In this document: positions 11,355 to 18,200 of the stretch, one piece after another | How positions within the stretch are numbered: the first letter of the stretch is position 1 | Layout of the letters: each line of letters starts with the position of its first letter | Virus record (IMG/VR): IMGVR_UViG_3300046313_000220 | Location: 1-22,404 of that record | Strand: one strand, 5' to 3' | Length of the DNA stretch: 22,404 nt | Origin: a virus | The notes under the pieces: model-generated | Database searches by the model: none | Told to the model about the DNA's origin: nothing | The model's input: only the letters and a program-made list of their open reading frames with translations | Made by a program: the position numbers and the translations under genes

Positions 11355-14084
11355 TTAGTTAGTGGGGTAGGCTATTTTGGTGAATCCATCGACTTTAGAA
11401 AATTGCATCACTCGATCAAAATCATCGATAGCAACATCTTCTCGATGAGTAATAATCATAATATTATGATCGACCATCTGGTTAATAATACTCATCAAAT
11501 TATTGTTAGAATCATAATCTAAAGAACTATCAAACACTTCATCCATTATCAATATATTAGTACTATTAGCACTATTTAAAGACGCAAGATCTCTAAATGA
11601 GAGCATAATTGCTAGAGATATTTTCATCTTTTCTCCCTCACTAAATGATTCATAAGAAAAATTCTGTTTATCCCTAGCACATATAATTTCTTTAAATAAT
11701 GAATTAAATGTGAAATTTATGTTTAATCCAAATATGTTGAGATAATTATTGATATAGCTATTGAAATATGGTAAATATTTTTCTAGAATTTTTGATTTAA
11801 TCCCAGAATCAGACAACAACTTAACCACTATATCATAATTATTTTTATCTACTTTCAATAAATCCAATTTATTATATAATGACTCTAAATTAGCTTTAGT
11901 GTTAGTCAATTTATCATTATATTCAGTTATATCAGAATTATTTGATTTTGGAATTACGATAGATAATCGGCTAATTCGATTATCTATAGATGTTAGTTCA
12001 CTATTCAAATTTTTCATTTTTTGAGCATGTTCTGTTTTTCTACTAGTCAACTTTTGAATATCTGACAAGATAGCTTGTCCAGAATTAAGTTTTTTAGTGG
12101 CTATATCTAATTTAGTTTCAAAGGATTGTATATCACTCTTAAATTTTAATATAGAATCCCTTTTTAATGTAGGATCTATAGATTGAGTACAAGTAGGGCA
12201 AGTATTGTTACTCTCGTAAAATTTAATTTGTTTGTTGTCCAATTTGATTGCAGCATTACAATCACTTACATAAGTTTTAAGCTTAGTGATATGTGGCTGC
12301 GGATCGCTGAAACCAGATAACTCTAACTCTAGTTTATCCTTTTCTAGCATCAATAAATTGATATTTTTATTGATAGAGTCTTTCTCTAAATTTAATCTAT
12401 TAATTTCTTCACTATTATCCACCACAGTGGTATTGGTGATAGTATTGATGAATGATTGTATTAATACTACTTGCTCATTATTTGATTTGATGTCATTTGA
12501 TATAGATTTAATCTCATCATATAACTCTTTATTTCGCTCTTTAGCCACCACTAACATTTCTGCAAAGATTTTTATATCTAGCAGTTCTTCAATTAGTGTA
12601 CGCCGCACCAATACTGGCTGCTCCATAAAAGGAATATAATTACAACTACCCAATATAGCGATATTAGAAAATGTTAGATAGTTGATTTTAATGATATGAT
12701 CTTCAAGATATTTCTGTTGTTCCTTTACTGAAGACAATTCGTTAAGTTTTTCACCATTAATGTATATATCAAATACATTTGGCTGCTGTCCTCTGACAAT
12801 TTTGTATTCATTATTAGATGAAGAAAATTCTAATTCTACCAGTAATTGTGCTTTATTGGTAGAATTGATTAGTTGACTTTTATTTATATTTCTGTATGCT
12901 ACACCGTATAGTGCATACACAATAGAATCTAGCAATGTCGAACTATTATGGGTCAATTTAAACCCAGTAGTCACATATAATTGATCTTCTGCATCAACGG
13001 TGATACATACTTGTTCTTCCTGATAACCATTCTGTACGATCTCACTAATCGTTGATTGCATAGAACGTCTGGATGGTCGCCATCTGTCATCATGTAATTT
13101 GAATGGGCATACTGGCAATCTGAATGACAAATTCCAGCAATTACCAGACTTATAATGGGTACGATTATCTGCAATTGGTTCACATGCTCGTCCACCCAAC
13201 GATCTTACCAAATCTCTTACTAAAACAATTAAATTGATAGAAGTAGAACTAAAACTAGATCGTGGTCTACCATCTGCTTTTGATAATCCTACACAACCAT
13301 TGCTATCTAATAATCCCTGTAGTAATTCTAGTCTCGATTGATAATCCCATAGCAACCAATCACTATGATCTTTGTGTAAATTTTTATCATGTGATAAACC
13401 ACTATCACGATACTTTGCTATTTCTGGATGAATAGCAGACCAACTATATCCAGATTGTGCAGAATGACCACCATTATTTCTTGAATTAGTAGGAATCCCC
13501 AGAGAAGATTCTAATAGTGGCAGTAGTTTAGATTCAATTCTGTCATCATATGAAACCTTTAGTTGTCCTTGACTAAAACAACCATTACCAAGACAATAAC
13601 CTAGTGCATATCCAAAACTAACAGAGATACCTTCTTGGAGTCCGTCAAATTTAGGTAACGTATATCTTGCAGTATTATCTGATGATTTTCTCACACCATT
13701 GTCAATTAATTCTTGAGTAGTTTTGGTAATTAATACATTTTTACCATGTCTTTTTACCCATACAGACCATAGATGGTCTTTACCACATCGTATATCCACC
13801 CCATCCATAGTCTTTACCGTGTATACATCTTTCACTCCTTGAGGATGGATAGACAATACTTTGATGGGTGTGCCAGCAGAACCAATCACATAGTCACCAG
13901 GACGAATAGCACCCATAGTAGACCAACCTAAAGGAGTTAGAACTGGTTCTGATATTGGTGCTTCTTTACCCGTCCCATTAGACCCTACAACAATAGTTTT
14001 ATTGTGGTTACACAAATCTATTTCTATTGGCACATTACCAACAGAAATGAAATTTTTTATTTTGAGTTTTTTTAGTAAGATCAT
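11355..14084 (-). CDS. 46: Recombination nuclease ATPase subunit gp46 (Rad50-like/SbcC), interrupted by an intein
   Basis: Gp46 is the SMC-like ATPase that, with gp47 nuclease, resects DNA ends for T4-type recombination-dependent replication. The 909-residue precursor contains a 340-residue intein (41-380); the spliced protein of 569 residues matches T4 gp46 (560). Visible in the precursor: Walker A GSNGTGK (34-40) rejoining with SS (381-382) after splicing, zinc hook CPTC (629-632) between coiled coils, ABC signature SEGEK (815-819), Walker B ILIMDE (844-849) and D-loop SSLD. The ATG follows the previous stop directly (TAGATG). Without splicing the ATPase would be dead, so the intein must be removed for function. 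Confidence 0.96.
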   Translation of the reverse strand: MILLKKLKIKNFISVGNVPIEIDLCNHNKTIVVGSNGTGKEAPISEPVLTPLGWSTMGAIRPGDYVIGSAGTPIKVLSIHPQGVKDVYTVKTMDGVDIRCGKDHLWSVWVKRHGKNVLITKTTQELIDNGVRKSSDNTARYTLPKFDGLQEGISVSFGYALGYCLGNGCFSQGQLKVSYDDRIESKLLPLLESSLGIPTNSRNNGGHSAQSGYSWSAIHPEIAKYRDSGLSHDKNLHKDHSDWLLWDYQSRLELLQGLLDSNGCVGLSKADGRPRSSFSSTSINLIVLVRDLVRSLGGRACEPIADNRTHYKSGNCWNLSFRLPVCPFKLHDDRWRPSRRSMQSTISEIVQNGYQEEQVCITVDAEDQLYVTTGFKLTHNSSTLLDSIVYALYGVAYRNINKSQLINSTNKAQLLVELEFSSSNNEYKIVRGQQPNVFDIYINGEKLNELSSVKEQQKYLEDHIIKINYLTFSNIAILGSCNYIPFMEQPVLVRRTLIEELLDIKIFAEMLVVAKERNKELYDEIKSISNDIKSNNEQVVLIQSFINTITNTTVVDNSEEINRLNLEKDSINKNINLLMLEKDKLELELSGFSDPQPHITKLKTYVSDCNAAIKLDNKQIKFYESNNTCPTCTQSIDPTLKRDSILKFKSDIQSFETKLDIATKKLNSGQAILSDIQKLTSRKTEHAQKMKNLNSELTSIDNRISRLSIVIPKSNNSDITEYNDKLTNTKANLESLYNKLDLLKVDKNNYDIVVKLLSDSGIKSKILEKYLPYFNSYINNYLNIFGLNINFTFNSLFKEIICARDKQNFSYESFSEGEKMKISLAIMLSFRDLASLNSANSTNILIMDEVFDSSLDYDSNNNLMSIINQMVDHNIMIITHREDVAIDDFDRVMQFSKVDGFTKIAYPTN
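12945..13964 (-). mobile_element. Class 3-type intein in the Walker A loop of gp46, with degenerate LAGLIDADG endonuclease
   Basis: 340 residues, Glu41 to Asn380 of the precursor, placed between Lys40 and Ser381 of the P-loop. The first residue is Glu, not Cys/Ser. Block B reads DHLW (His104, Trp106), block F QVCITVD (Cys360) and block G LTHN|S (Thr378, His379, Asn380, Ser381). Trp, Cys and Thr at these places are the WCT signature of class 3 inteins, which use the block-F Cys as first nucleophile and are known for P-loop ATPase sites. The central domain has two LAGLIDADG helices, ALGYCLGNG (160-168) and LQGLLDSNG (255-263). In both, the catalytic Asp is Asn, so the nuclease is probably inactive. 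Confidence 0.88.
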
Positions 14085-14828
14085 CTAATAACTTCTACCA
14101 TTAGCAGCAAGATTAAGGGAACCGTTGTATAGATCAGAATGATTTCTATACATGCTTATTGCTACCCAATTCTTAAAATTGGCATATTTGATAGAAAAAC
14201 TCCAATAATTATTTTCAGAAGTATTTCTCAGCACATCTATTAATTTTAATAATTTGCGATCTTCTTCTATCACAGAGGCTTTGTTTTTATTAAAAGCATA
14301 TAAGAAAGATACCCCTCCTTGTAATAATTCTTCTTTATCAAAAAACTCTATATATCTTTTTTCTAATGTAATGTAATTATGCAAATCGTCATATGCACTT
14401 ACCAGTTTCTTATTTTCCTCCCAATGATAATTAACAATATATAAAGGACTACGCTCAAAAATTTGTGGAACAATATTGTCTTTCAAATTATATTCAGGAG
14501 CAGAGTTTAAATAATAATGATTAATAGGTCTACCAATAATACGACAACAAAGATTTTCCAGATGACATTTGTATCTATGTTGTCTAATCTTATCTCTAAA
14601 TTCTTTCTGGCTGCTTATATTAATAATATCGCGAGAAACATACATCTTTAATGTGTGTCCAGACAACAAATAATGTAGTTTATCATCAATATTCAGTAGA
14701 TGCAAGAAAGCATTAATAGTGGCTAATGTTTTTAGCCTAATCGGATAATACTTATATTGATCGGAATCATCACTAGTCGTAGAAATTTGTAATACTGTTG
14801 GTTTAACAAACTTTATAAAATATGCCAT
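14085..14828 (-). CDS. 247-residue unknown protein between genes 47 and 46
   Basis: Begins MAYFIKFVKPTVLQISTTSD; ends LNLAANGRSY. It is rich in Tyr, Lys and Asn with no recognised motif, membrane segment or signal peptide. Position: 15 bp after the gene 47 stop region and directly abutting gene 46 (its TAG touches the ATG of 46), so it must be co-translated with the recombination nuclease subunits. T4 also carries small genes between 47 and 46, but I see no similarity. One possibility is an inhibitor or accessory of the 46/47 complex, based on position only. The N-terminal ~90 residues read as alpha/beta (YYPIRLKTLATINAFLHLLN). Confidence 0.75.
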   Translation of the reverse strand: MAYFIKFVKPTVLQISTTSDDSDQYKYYPIRLKTLATINAFLHLLNIDDKLHYLLSGHTLKMYVSRDIINISSQKEFRDKIRQHRYKCHLENLCCRIIGRPINHYYLNSAPEYNLKDNIVPQIFERSPLYIVNYHWEENKKLVSAYDDLHNYITLEKRYIEFFDKEELLQGGVSFLYAFNKNKASVIEEDRKLLKLIDVLRNTSENNYWSFSIKYANFKNWVAISMYRNHSDLYNGSLNLAANGRSY

Positions 14829-14843
14829 ATTACTTTCCTAAAT

Positions 14844-15869
14844 TCATACTATTTTCTGGTATATATTCTTTATAATCGACATCACCGTATCTATATCGTC
14901 TATGTCTATACTTTGCACATATTCTTCAAACAATTCTAGAGTAGAATTGTTTGAAATTGCTTCATCAGTAAATTCTACATCACTGATATTTTTAACCAAT
15001 TGTTCTACTATTTTAACACTGTATGCAACAGAAGTCAATCTTTCCACATAACTATCAAAATCTTGAATTCCATCTAATCCCTTCACTATTAACTTTACCA
15101 CACAATCCCTATAGGATTCTAGATCAATAGGTGTTAAATATGGTTCATAATAGACAGTTTGATAAAGTTTATAAGGATTTCGTATAAACTTTGTTTTTAG
15201 GGTGGTAGTATCGAGTACAGTTAATCCTCTAACCGCATTCTCATCACCAGCATTCATTTCTCCAAATATACCAATATAGTGAATATTTTGGTAAATAGAT
15301 CTGAAATGAATATGACCAGATAACACCTTAGTATATTTGGAGAAAATATTGGGATCTGTGCCATGAGTGAGGTGGTGTCCTGGTAACAACATGGCACCAT
15401 TGACCTCTAAGTGGGCAAATGCAATTTTTGATTTAGTATCGTCAATAAATTTGACAGTATTATCATAATTACTAGTATTGATCCAAGGAATCAAATCGAT
15501 ACTAGTTCCACCAATATTAATAGTCGCACATTCTGAATAAGTATTGATATTTGTATACTCACCTAATACTAAATCAATAGAATTAATATGGTTCGAGTCT
15601 TTATAATACAGATCGTGATTACCAGTAATGATATGTATCTTTTTATCTTTTAGTTTATCTAGTACATATGTTTTAGTTTGATATATGGTATGTAGTTCAA
15701 GTGATTTGCGGTTATCAAAAAAGTCACCTAATTGGATGATGGTATTGATATTATTTTCTTCTATGTATGGAAGAAAAATATTGTCAAACCACTTTAAGAA
15801 ATAATTCCAGTGCATTGGATCGGATTTTCTTACACCCAGATGGAGATCTGCTAAAATTGCTACTAACAT
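14844..15869 (-). CDS. 47: Recombination nuclease subunit gp47 (Mre11/SbcD-like)
   Basis: Metal-dependent exonuclease partner of gp46 in DNA-end resection. The 341 residues match T4 gp47 (339). Calcineurin-like phosphoesterase motifs are all present: ADLHLG (7-12, Asp8/His10), LGDFFDNR (47-54, Asp49), GNHD (83-86), FAHLEVNG (151-158, His153) and GHIHFR (185-190). The usual 'YxGxPxxMNxGD' block reads YIGIFGEMNAGD (198-209). The C-terminal part is an acidic helical region that should dock onto gp46. A weak AGGA lies about 15 bp before the ATG. The broken HNH copy ends 17 bp upstream. Confidence 0.96.
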   Translation of the reverse strand: MLVAILADLHLGVRKSDPMHWNYFLKWFDNIFLPYIEENNINTIIQLGDFFDNRKSLELHTIYQTKTYVLDKLKDKKIHIITGNHDLYYKDSNHINSIDLVLGEYTNINTYSECATINIGGTSIDLIPWINTSNYDNTVKFIDDTKSKIAFAHLEVNGAMLLPGHHLTHGTDPNIFSKYTKVLSGHIHFRSIYQNIHYIGIFGEMNAGDENAVRGLTVLDTTTLKTKFIRNPYKLYQTVYYEPYLTPIDLESYRDCVVKLIVKGLDGIQDFDSYVERLTSVAYSVKIVEQLVKNISDVEFTDEAISNNSTLELFEEYVQSIDIDDIDTVMSIIKNIYQKIV

Positions 15870-15885
15870 TATTCTTTCTCATCCT

Positions 15886-16179
15886 CTAGTGGTGGTTCCA
15901 TGTTGTCTGGTTAGCTATATGTGTCCCAATTAATTGGTCTAATTTGATCTGATATTCTGGTGAGAATTGGATAGTACTATCAGGCAACCAACTAGGAACT
16001 TATTTGAGATATCTTTCTGGCGATACTAATCCTGATTTTACTCCAAACTGATAATGTAAATATAATTTGTCACCACCAAACCATTGATTATAAATTAATT
16101 GCTTAGTAGATCCATTATTTACATTATGATTGGGTTGATCGAATTGCCACAAATTGAGTATAGGATCGAAATGAATCAT
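15886..16179 (-). pseudogene. Internally deleted, stop-containing copy of the HNH endonuclease
   Basis: From the ATG at 16179 the translation MIHFDPILNLWQFDQPNHNV, then QLIYNQWFGGDKLYL is clearly related to the start of the HNH gene at 5344-6090 (MIHFDITLNLYQFDQPHHNI, LTYNQLFVDDKLYV). It then jumps to HYQFGVKSGLVSPERYLK, matching the far side of the HNH domain, so about 95 residues including the whole HNH motif are deleted in frame. A TAA (16000-16002) replaces the Glu codon after RYLK. In-frame similarity continues through WLPDSTIQFSPEYQIKLDQL to QTTWN and a TAG at 15886. It lies between 55 and 47, a former homing site. Confidence 0.85.
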
Positions 16180-16181
16180 AA

Positions 16182-16766
16182 TTATACTATCTCCAGATTT
16201 CTATATTTTAACTCGATAGAATCTTTTAAAGCTTGCTTCTCATGTTCCTCCAAACCACCTCCATTAAAGAAATAACTAAACTCTGAAAAATCTATAATTT
16301 TATTTTTTATCTCTTGCTGCTTCTTCTCAATCGCGATAGTGCGAATGAACGCAAAATAACAAATTTGAGTAAAGTAGGAGAATGGGTTAGTACTTATAGC
16401 AGGATCGAAATTGGTGATAGACTTTAGACAATTTTCTACTGCATTATTAATCATGTCCTGTTTATAGGTATAATTAACAAATCCACCACCTTGAGAAAAT
16501 CGATATGCAATCTTTTCTATCTGAATTAATAAGTAATTACTTACCATTGGTTTATCTAGTATATTAGCAATTAAATACTCGTAAGTGCATCTAAGATAAT
16601 ACAATTTTAATATATTAGTAGTAGAGGGTAACTGTTCTTTAAAGAGAATTATTAAATTTAATACTTTGGATTTCCAGTCGAGTATCTTGGTCTTGTGTTC
16701 AATCAAGGCATCTGCAAATGCTACATTGTCAACATAGTGTTTTGGTTCTTTGGTGGTTCTTGGCAT
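16182..16766 (-). CDS. 55: Late-transcription sigma factor (T4 gp55-like)
   Basis: Divergent sigma-70-family protein that directs host RNA polymerase to TATAAATA late promoters, helped in T4 by clamp gp45. 194 residues against 185 in T4. Conserved parts: HYVDNVAFADALIEHK near the N-terminus (T4 YVNNKELLQAIIDWK), then FVNYTYKQDMINNAVENCLK and FDPAISTNPFSYFTQICYFA (about 97-140), matching T4 [20 protein letters not shown] and NPHAYITQACFNAFV, followed by a basic IAIEKKQQEIKNK helix. The insertion at about 44-75 makes it longer. A perfect consensus early promoter lies 54 bp upstream, so this gene is read by unmodified host polymerase early. Confidence 0.93.
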   Translation of the reverse strand: MPRTTKEPKHYVDNVAFADALIEHKTKILDWKSKVLNLIILFKEQLPSTTNILKLYYLRCTYEYLIANILDKPMVSNYLLIQIEKIAYRFSQGGGFVNYTYKQDMINNAVENCLKSITNFDPAISTNPFSYFTQICYFAFIRTIAIEKKQQEIKNKIIDFSEFSYFFNGGGLEEHEKQALKDSIELKYRNLEIV

Positions 16767-16819
16767 AAAATTATTAGATTATCATAGTAGTATATTAATT
16801 TTTCAATTATATATATACC

Positions 16820-16848
16820 ATTATAAACAATATATCACAAATTGTCAA
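16820..16848 (-). promoter_or_regulatory. Perfect consensus sigma-70 promoter for gene 55
   Basis: On the minus strand: TTGACA (16848-16843), exactly 17 bp, TATAAT (16825-16820). All 12 box positions match consensus. The predicted start is about 16812, giving a leader near 45 bases before the ATG at 16766. Confidence 0.9.
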
Positions 16849-16854
16849 TGACAT

Positions 16855-16885
16855 AAATCCCTCCTATTGTTAATAGGAGGGATTT
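16855..16885. terminator. 14-bp perfect stem-loop between the two-frame locus and gene 55
   Basis: AAATCCCTCCTATT (16855-16868) and AATAGGAGGGATTT (16872-16885) with a 3-base loop. It stands 6 bp upstream of the gene 55 promoter -35 box and downstream of the gene ending at 16949, so it would insulate gene 55. The T tract is short (ATTT), making termination likely but not certain. Confidence 0.6.
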
Positions 16886-16948
16886 AACATCACTTCAGCT
16901 TTACTGGACTACCACAACCATTTCTGGTACTGCATATATTAAATACAC

Positions 16949-17878
16949 CTAATCAAACATTACATCTGCTGTAATGTTTCGTTGAGGAAACGGGAAGCTA
17001 GAGTTTGATTTTCTGGTGCCACTAGATCCATCAATTTCTTCAGGAGTTCCTCCAAGAGCGTAAAATAACTTTGTGAACGGTTTAATAATAACTTCGTCGA
17101 GGACTGTGAAGTGTTCGTCGAGGACTGTACTGATTTTAACGTTGCTGTCATAAATTTTTTCAAATATTCCAGTAATGGTTGATCGATCTGCCAATAAAGT
17201 AGTTTTATCTTGTTGTACATTTTCTGATTGCATATTTTCAATCGCTTGACTTGTTCGGAGTCTGATGGATGAATTGTTGTCATCAACAACTGCATTTGAT
17301 TCATCGAGTATTGCATACGCCCCCCCCACGCTTCTATTTGTGCTATCACTTCCAACACTGGTTCTGGAATCATAAACTTCTCCAACATTTCCCACAAAAC
17401 TTTGATGTGAAATTTCTGGTTGCATGGATTCCATTTTATTAGATTGCGAATCTCGCTGTAGGTCTTTTTCGTTTGTGTCTGACCAGTTGTATTTTCGTAC
17501 TTGATTATATCTGATCGTAATTTTGAATTTATGTTTTTTAAATGACCGTTTTCCATATCCAAGCCAGTCATTTTGTCCTGACATTGGGTAGCAAAATCTT
17601 TTTCTTTCTTGGATGTTTTCTCCAGTTGACTGACTTTTTCCTTCAGTCTGGCTATCTCCAATTCTGCCAATCTCAGCTTTTCTGCTATCTTCATAATCCT
17701 GTCCTTCGCTCTTAGCAAATTTGGCAATCAATCGTTTAGCACAACCCAAACTAGCCACTTTAAATGATTCTAATCCATCAATTACAACCAACCAAAATGG
17801 TGATTGTTTACCAGATTTAGTAGTGTGTCTAATTAATTCGATCATCTCAGTTAAAGTGGTTTGTTTGGCTGTCTTCAT
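16949..17878 (-). CDS. Unknown early protein, locus open in two frames (309-aa frame)
   Basis: Starts MKTAKQTTLTEMIELIRHTT. Residues 20-55 (SPFWLVVIDGLESFKVASLG, CAKRLIAKFAK) look like a folded domain. The rest of this frame is Ser/Asn/Gln-rich. A second frame, +1 to this one, is open from about 17727 to 16960 and encodes a coiled-coil-like protein (LRLAELEIARLKEKVSQLEK), so the true product may be the N-terminus of this frame joined to the other by a frameshift near 17700. A G8 tract on the coding strand (complement of 17320-17327) is a second place where slippage would switch frames. The promoter -10 box ends only 2 bp before this ATG, so translation may be leaderless or start at Met12 (17845). 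Confidence 0.5.
   Translation of the reverse strand: MKTAKQTTLTEMIELIRHTTKSGKQSPFWLVVIDGLESFKVASLGCAKRLIAKFAKSEGQDYEDSRKAEIGRIGDSQTEGKSQSTGENIQERKRFCYPMSGQNDWLGYGKRSFKKHKFKITIRYNQVRKYNWSDTNEKDLQRDSQSNKMESMQPEISHQSFVGNVGEVYDSRTSVGSDSTNRSVGGAYAILDESNAVVDDNNSSIRLRTSQAIENMQSENVQQDKTTLLADRSTITGIFEKIYDSNVKISTVLDEHFTVLDEVIIKPFTKLFYALGGTPEEIDGSSGTRKSNSSFPFPQRNITADVMFD
16960..17727 (-). CDS. Alternative overlapping frame: coiled-coil protein (255 codons)
   Basis: Open on the same strand as, and entirely inside, the 309-aa frame. It contains a regular heptad pattern (KIAEKLRLAELEIARLKEKV, then LKNINSKLRSDIIKYEN) and a helical C-terminus (YFTLLEELLKKLMDLVAPEN). No ATG is placed where it would be expected: the leftmost start is a TTG at 17727, with an ATG at 17694. 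By rough hand count the first third has the GC1>GC3>GC2 order of a normal gene in this frame, whereas further on the other frame looks more typical. Either this is the real body of the gene reached by frameshift, or it is a shadow caused by codon bias. Confidence 0.35.
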   Translation of the reverse strand: MPNLLRAKDRIMKIAEKLRLAELEIARLKEKVSQLEKTSKKEKDFATQCQDKMTGLDMENGHLKNINSKLRSDIIKYENTTGQTQTKKTYSEIRNLIKWNPCNQKFHIKVLWEMLEKFMIPEPVLEVIAQIEAWGGRMQYSMNQMQLLMTTIHPSDSEQVKRLKICNQKMYNKIKLLYWQIDQPLLEYLKKFMTATLKSVQSSTNTSQSSTKLLLNRSQSYFTLLEELLKKLMDLVAPENQTLASRFLNETLQQM

Positions 17879-17880
17879 TA

Positions 17881-17909
17881 ACTATATCAGTGAAGGTATA
17901 GTTTGTCAA
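17881..17909 (-). promoter_or_regulatory. Consensus-like sigma-70 promoter of the two-frame locus
   Basis: On the minus strand: TTGACA (17909-17904), 17-bp spacer, TATAGT (17886-17881). The -10 box ends 2 bp before the ATG at 17878, so the transcript would start at or inside the first codons. The -35 side is copy B of the repeated 51-bp module. Confidence 0.8.
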
Positions 17910-17954
17910 CTATTAATTTTGTGGTCTGAGGGGGGTCTAGGATGCCCCGTAAGG
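17904..17954. repeat. 51-bp promoter-upstream module, copy B
   Basis: Same orientation as copy A (10851-10901), 4 differences by eye. Includes the -35 TTGACA and the hairpin GGGG-(loop)-CCCC. It begins directly next to the TnpB-type omega RNA remnant (17955 onward). Confidence 0.85.
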
Positions 17955-18185
17955 TGTCTCGATCTGGGAGTTTGACACTCCCCTGCCTAAAGGCGAGGAG
18001 ATTCTTCTCTCAATGACGCACCTTGCCCACGCAGGTTTGCCCCAGCGAAAGTAGAGGTTATGGGTGAGATAACTAAAGTGACGGGGGTTTCCGATAACCC
18101 AATTCTGACAATTCTGGGTCTTTGTATTCCGCAAAAGTAGTCGCAATTCTGCAAAAATAGGAATAAGGCTTTGTACGATATGTCC
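17955..18185 (-). ncRNA. Right-end/omega-RNA remnant of an IS200/IS605 (TnpB) element
   Basis: This gene-free stretch (the gap runs 17879-18200) is a GC-rich island. Read on the minus strand it ends with CTCCTCGCCTTTAGGCAGGG and GAGTGTCAA (around 18000-17972), the form of the conserved right-end hairpin of IS200/IS605 elements, which is also the 3' scaffold of TnpB-associated omega (re)RNA. Further upstream are GGTTAT...ATAACC and GGGTT...AACCC pairings and an imperfect ~20-bp direct repeat (TTTTGCAGAAT / TTTTGCGGAAT, about 18125-18165). No tnpB or tnpA reading frame is present. A guide, if used, would begin right after GTGTCAA (ACTCCCAGATCGAGAC). Similar ends are common in cyanobacterial genomes. 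A short frame through this island (17937-18146) has no protein-like features. Confidence 0.65.
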
Positions 18186-18200
18186 TAGACATTTTATTAA

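Noticed and set aside
12971-13195. 74-codon minus-strand frame inside the gp46 intein
   Set aside because: It lies in another frame inside the intein coding region and shows no features; treated as a shadow.
17937-18146. 69-codon minus-strand frame in the GC-rich island
   Set aside because: Its sequence coincides with the IS200/IS605-type end and structured RNA and has no protein-like features.
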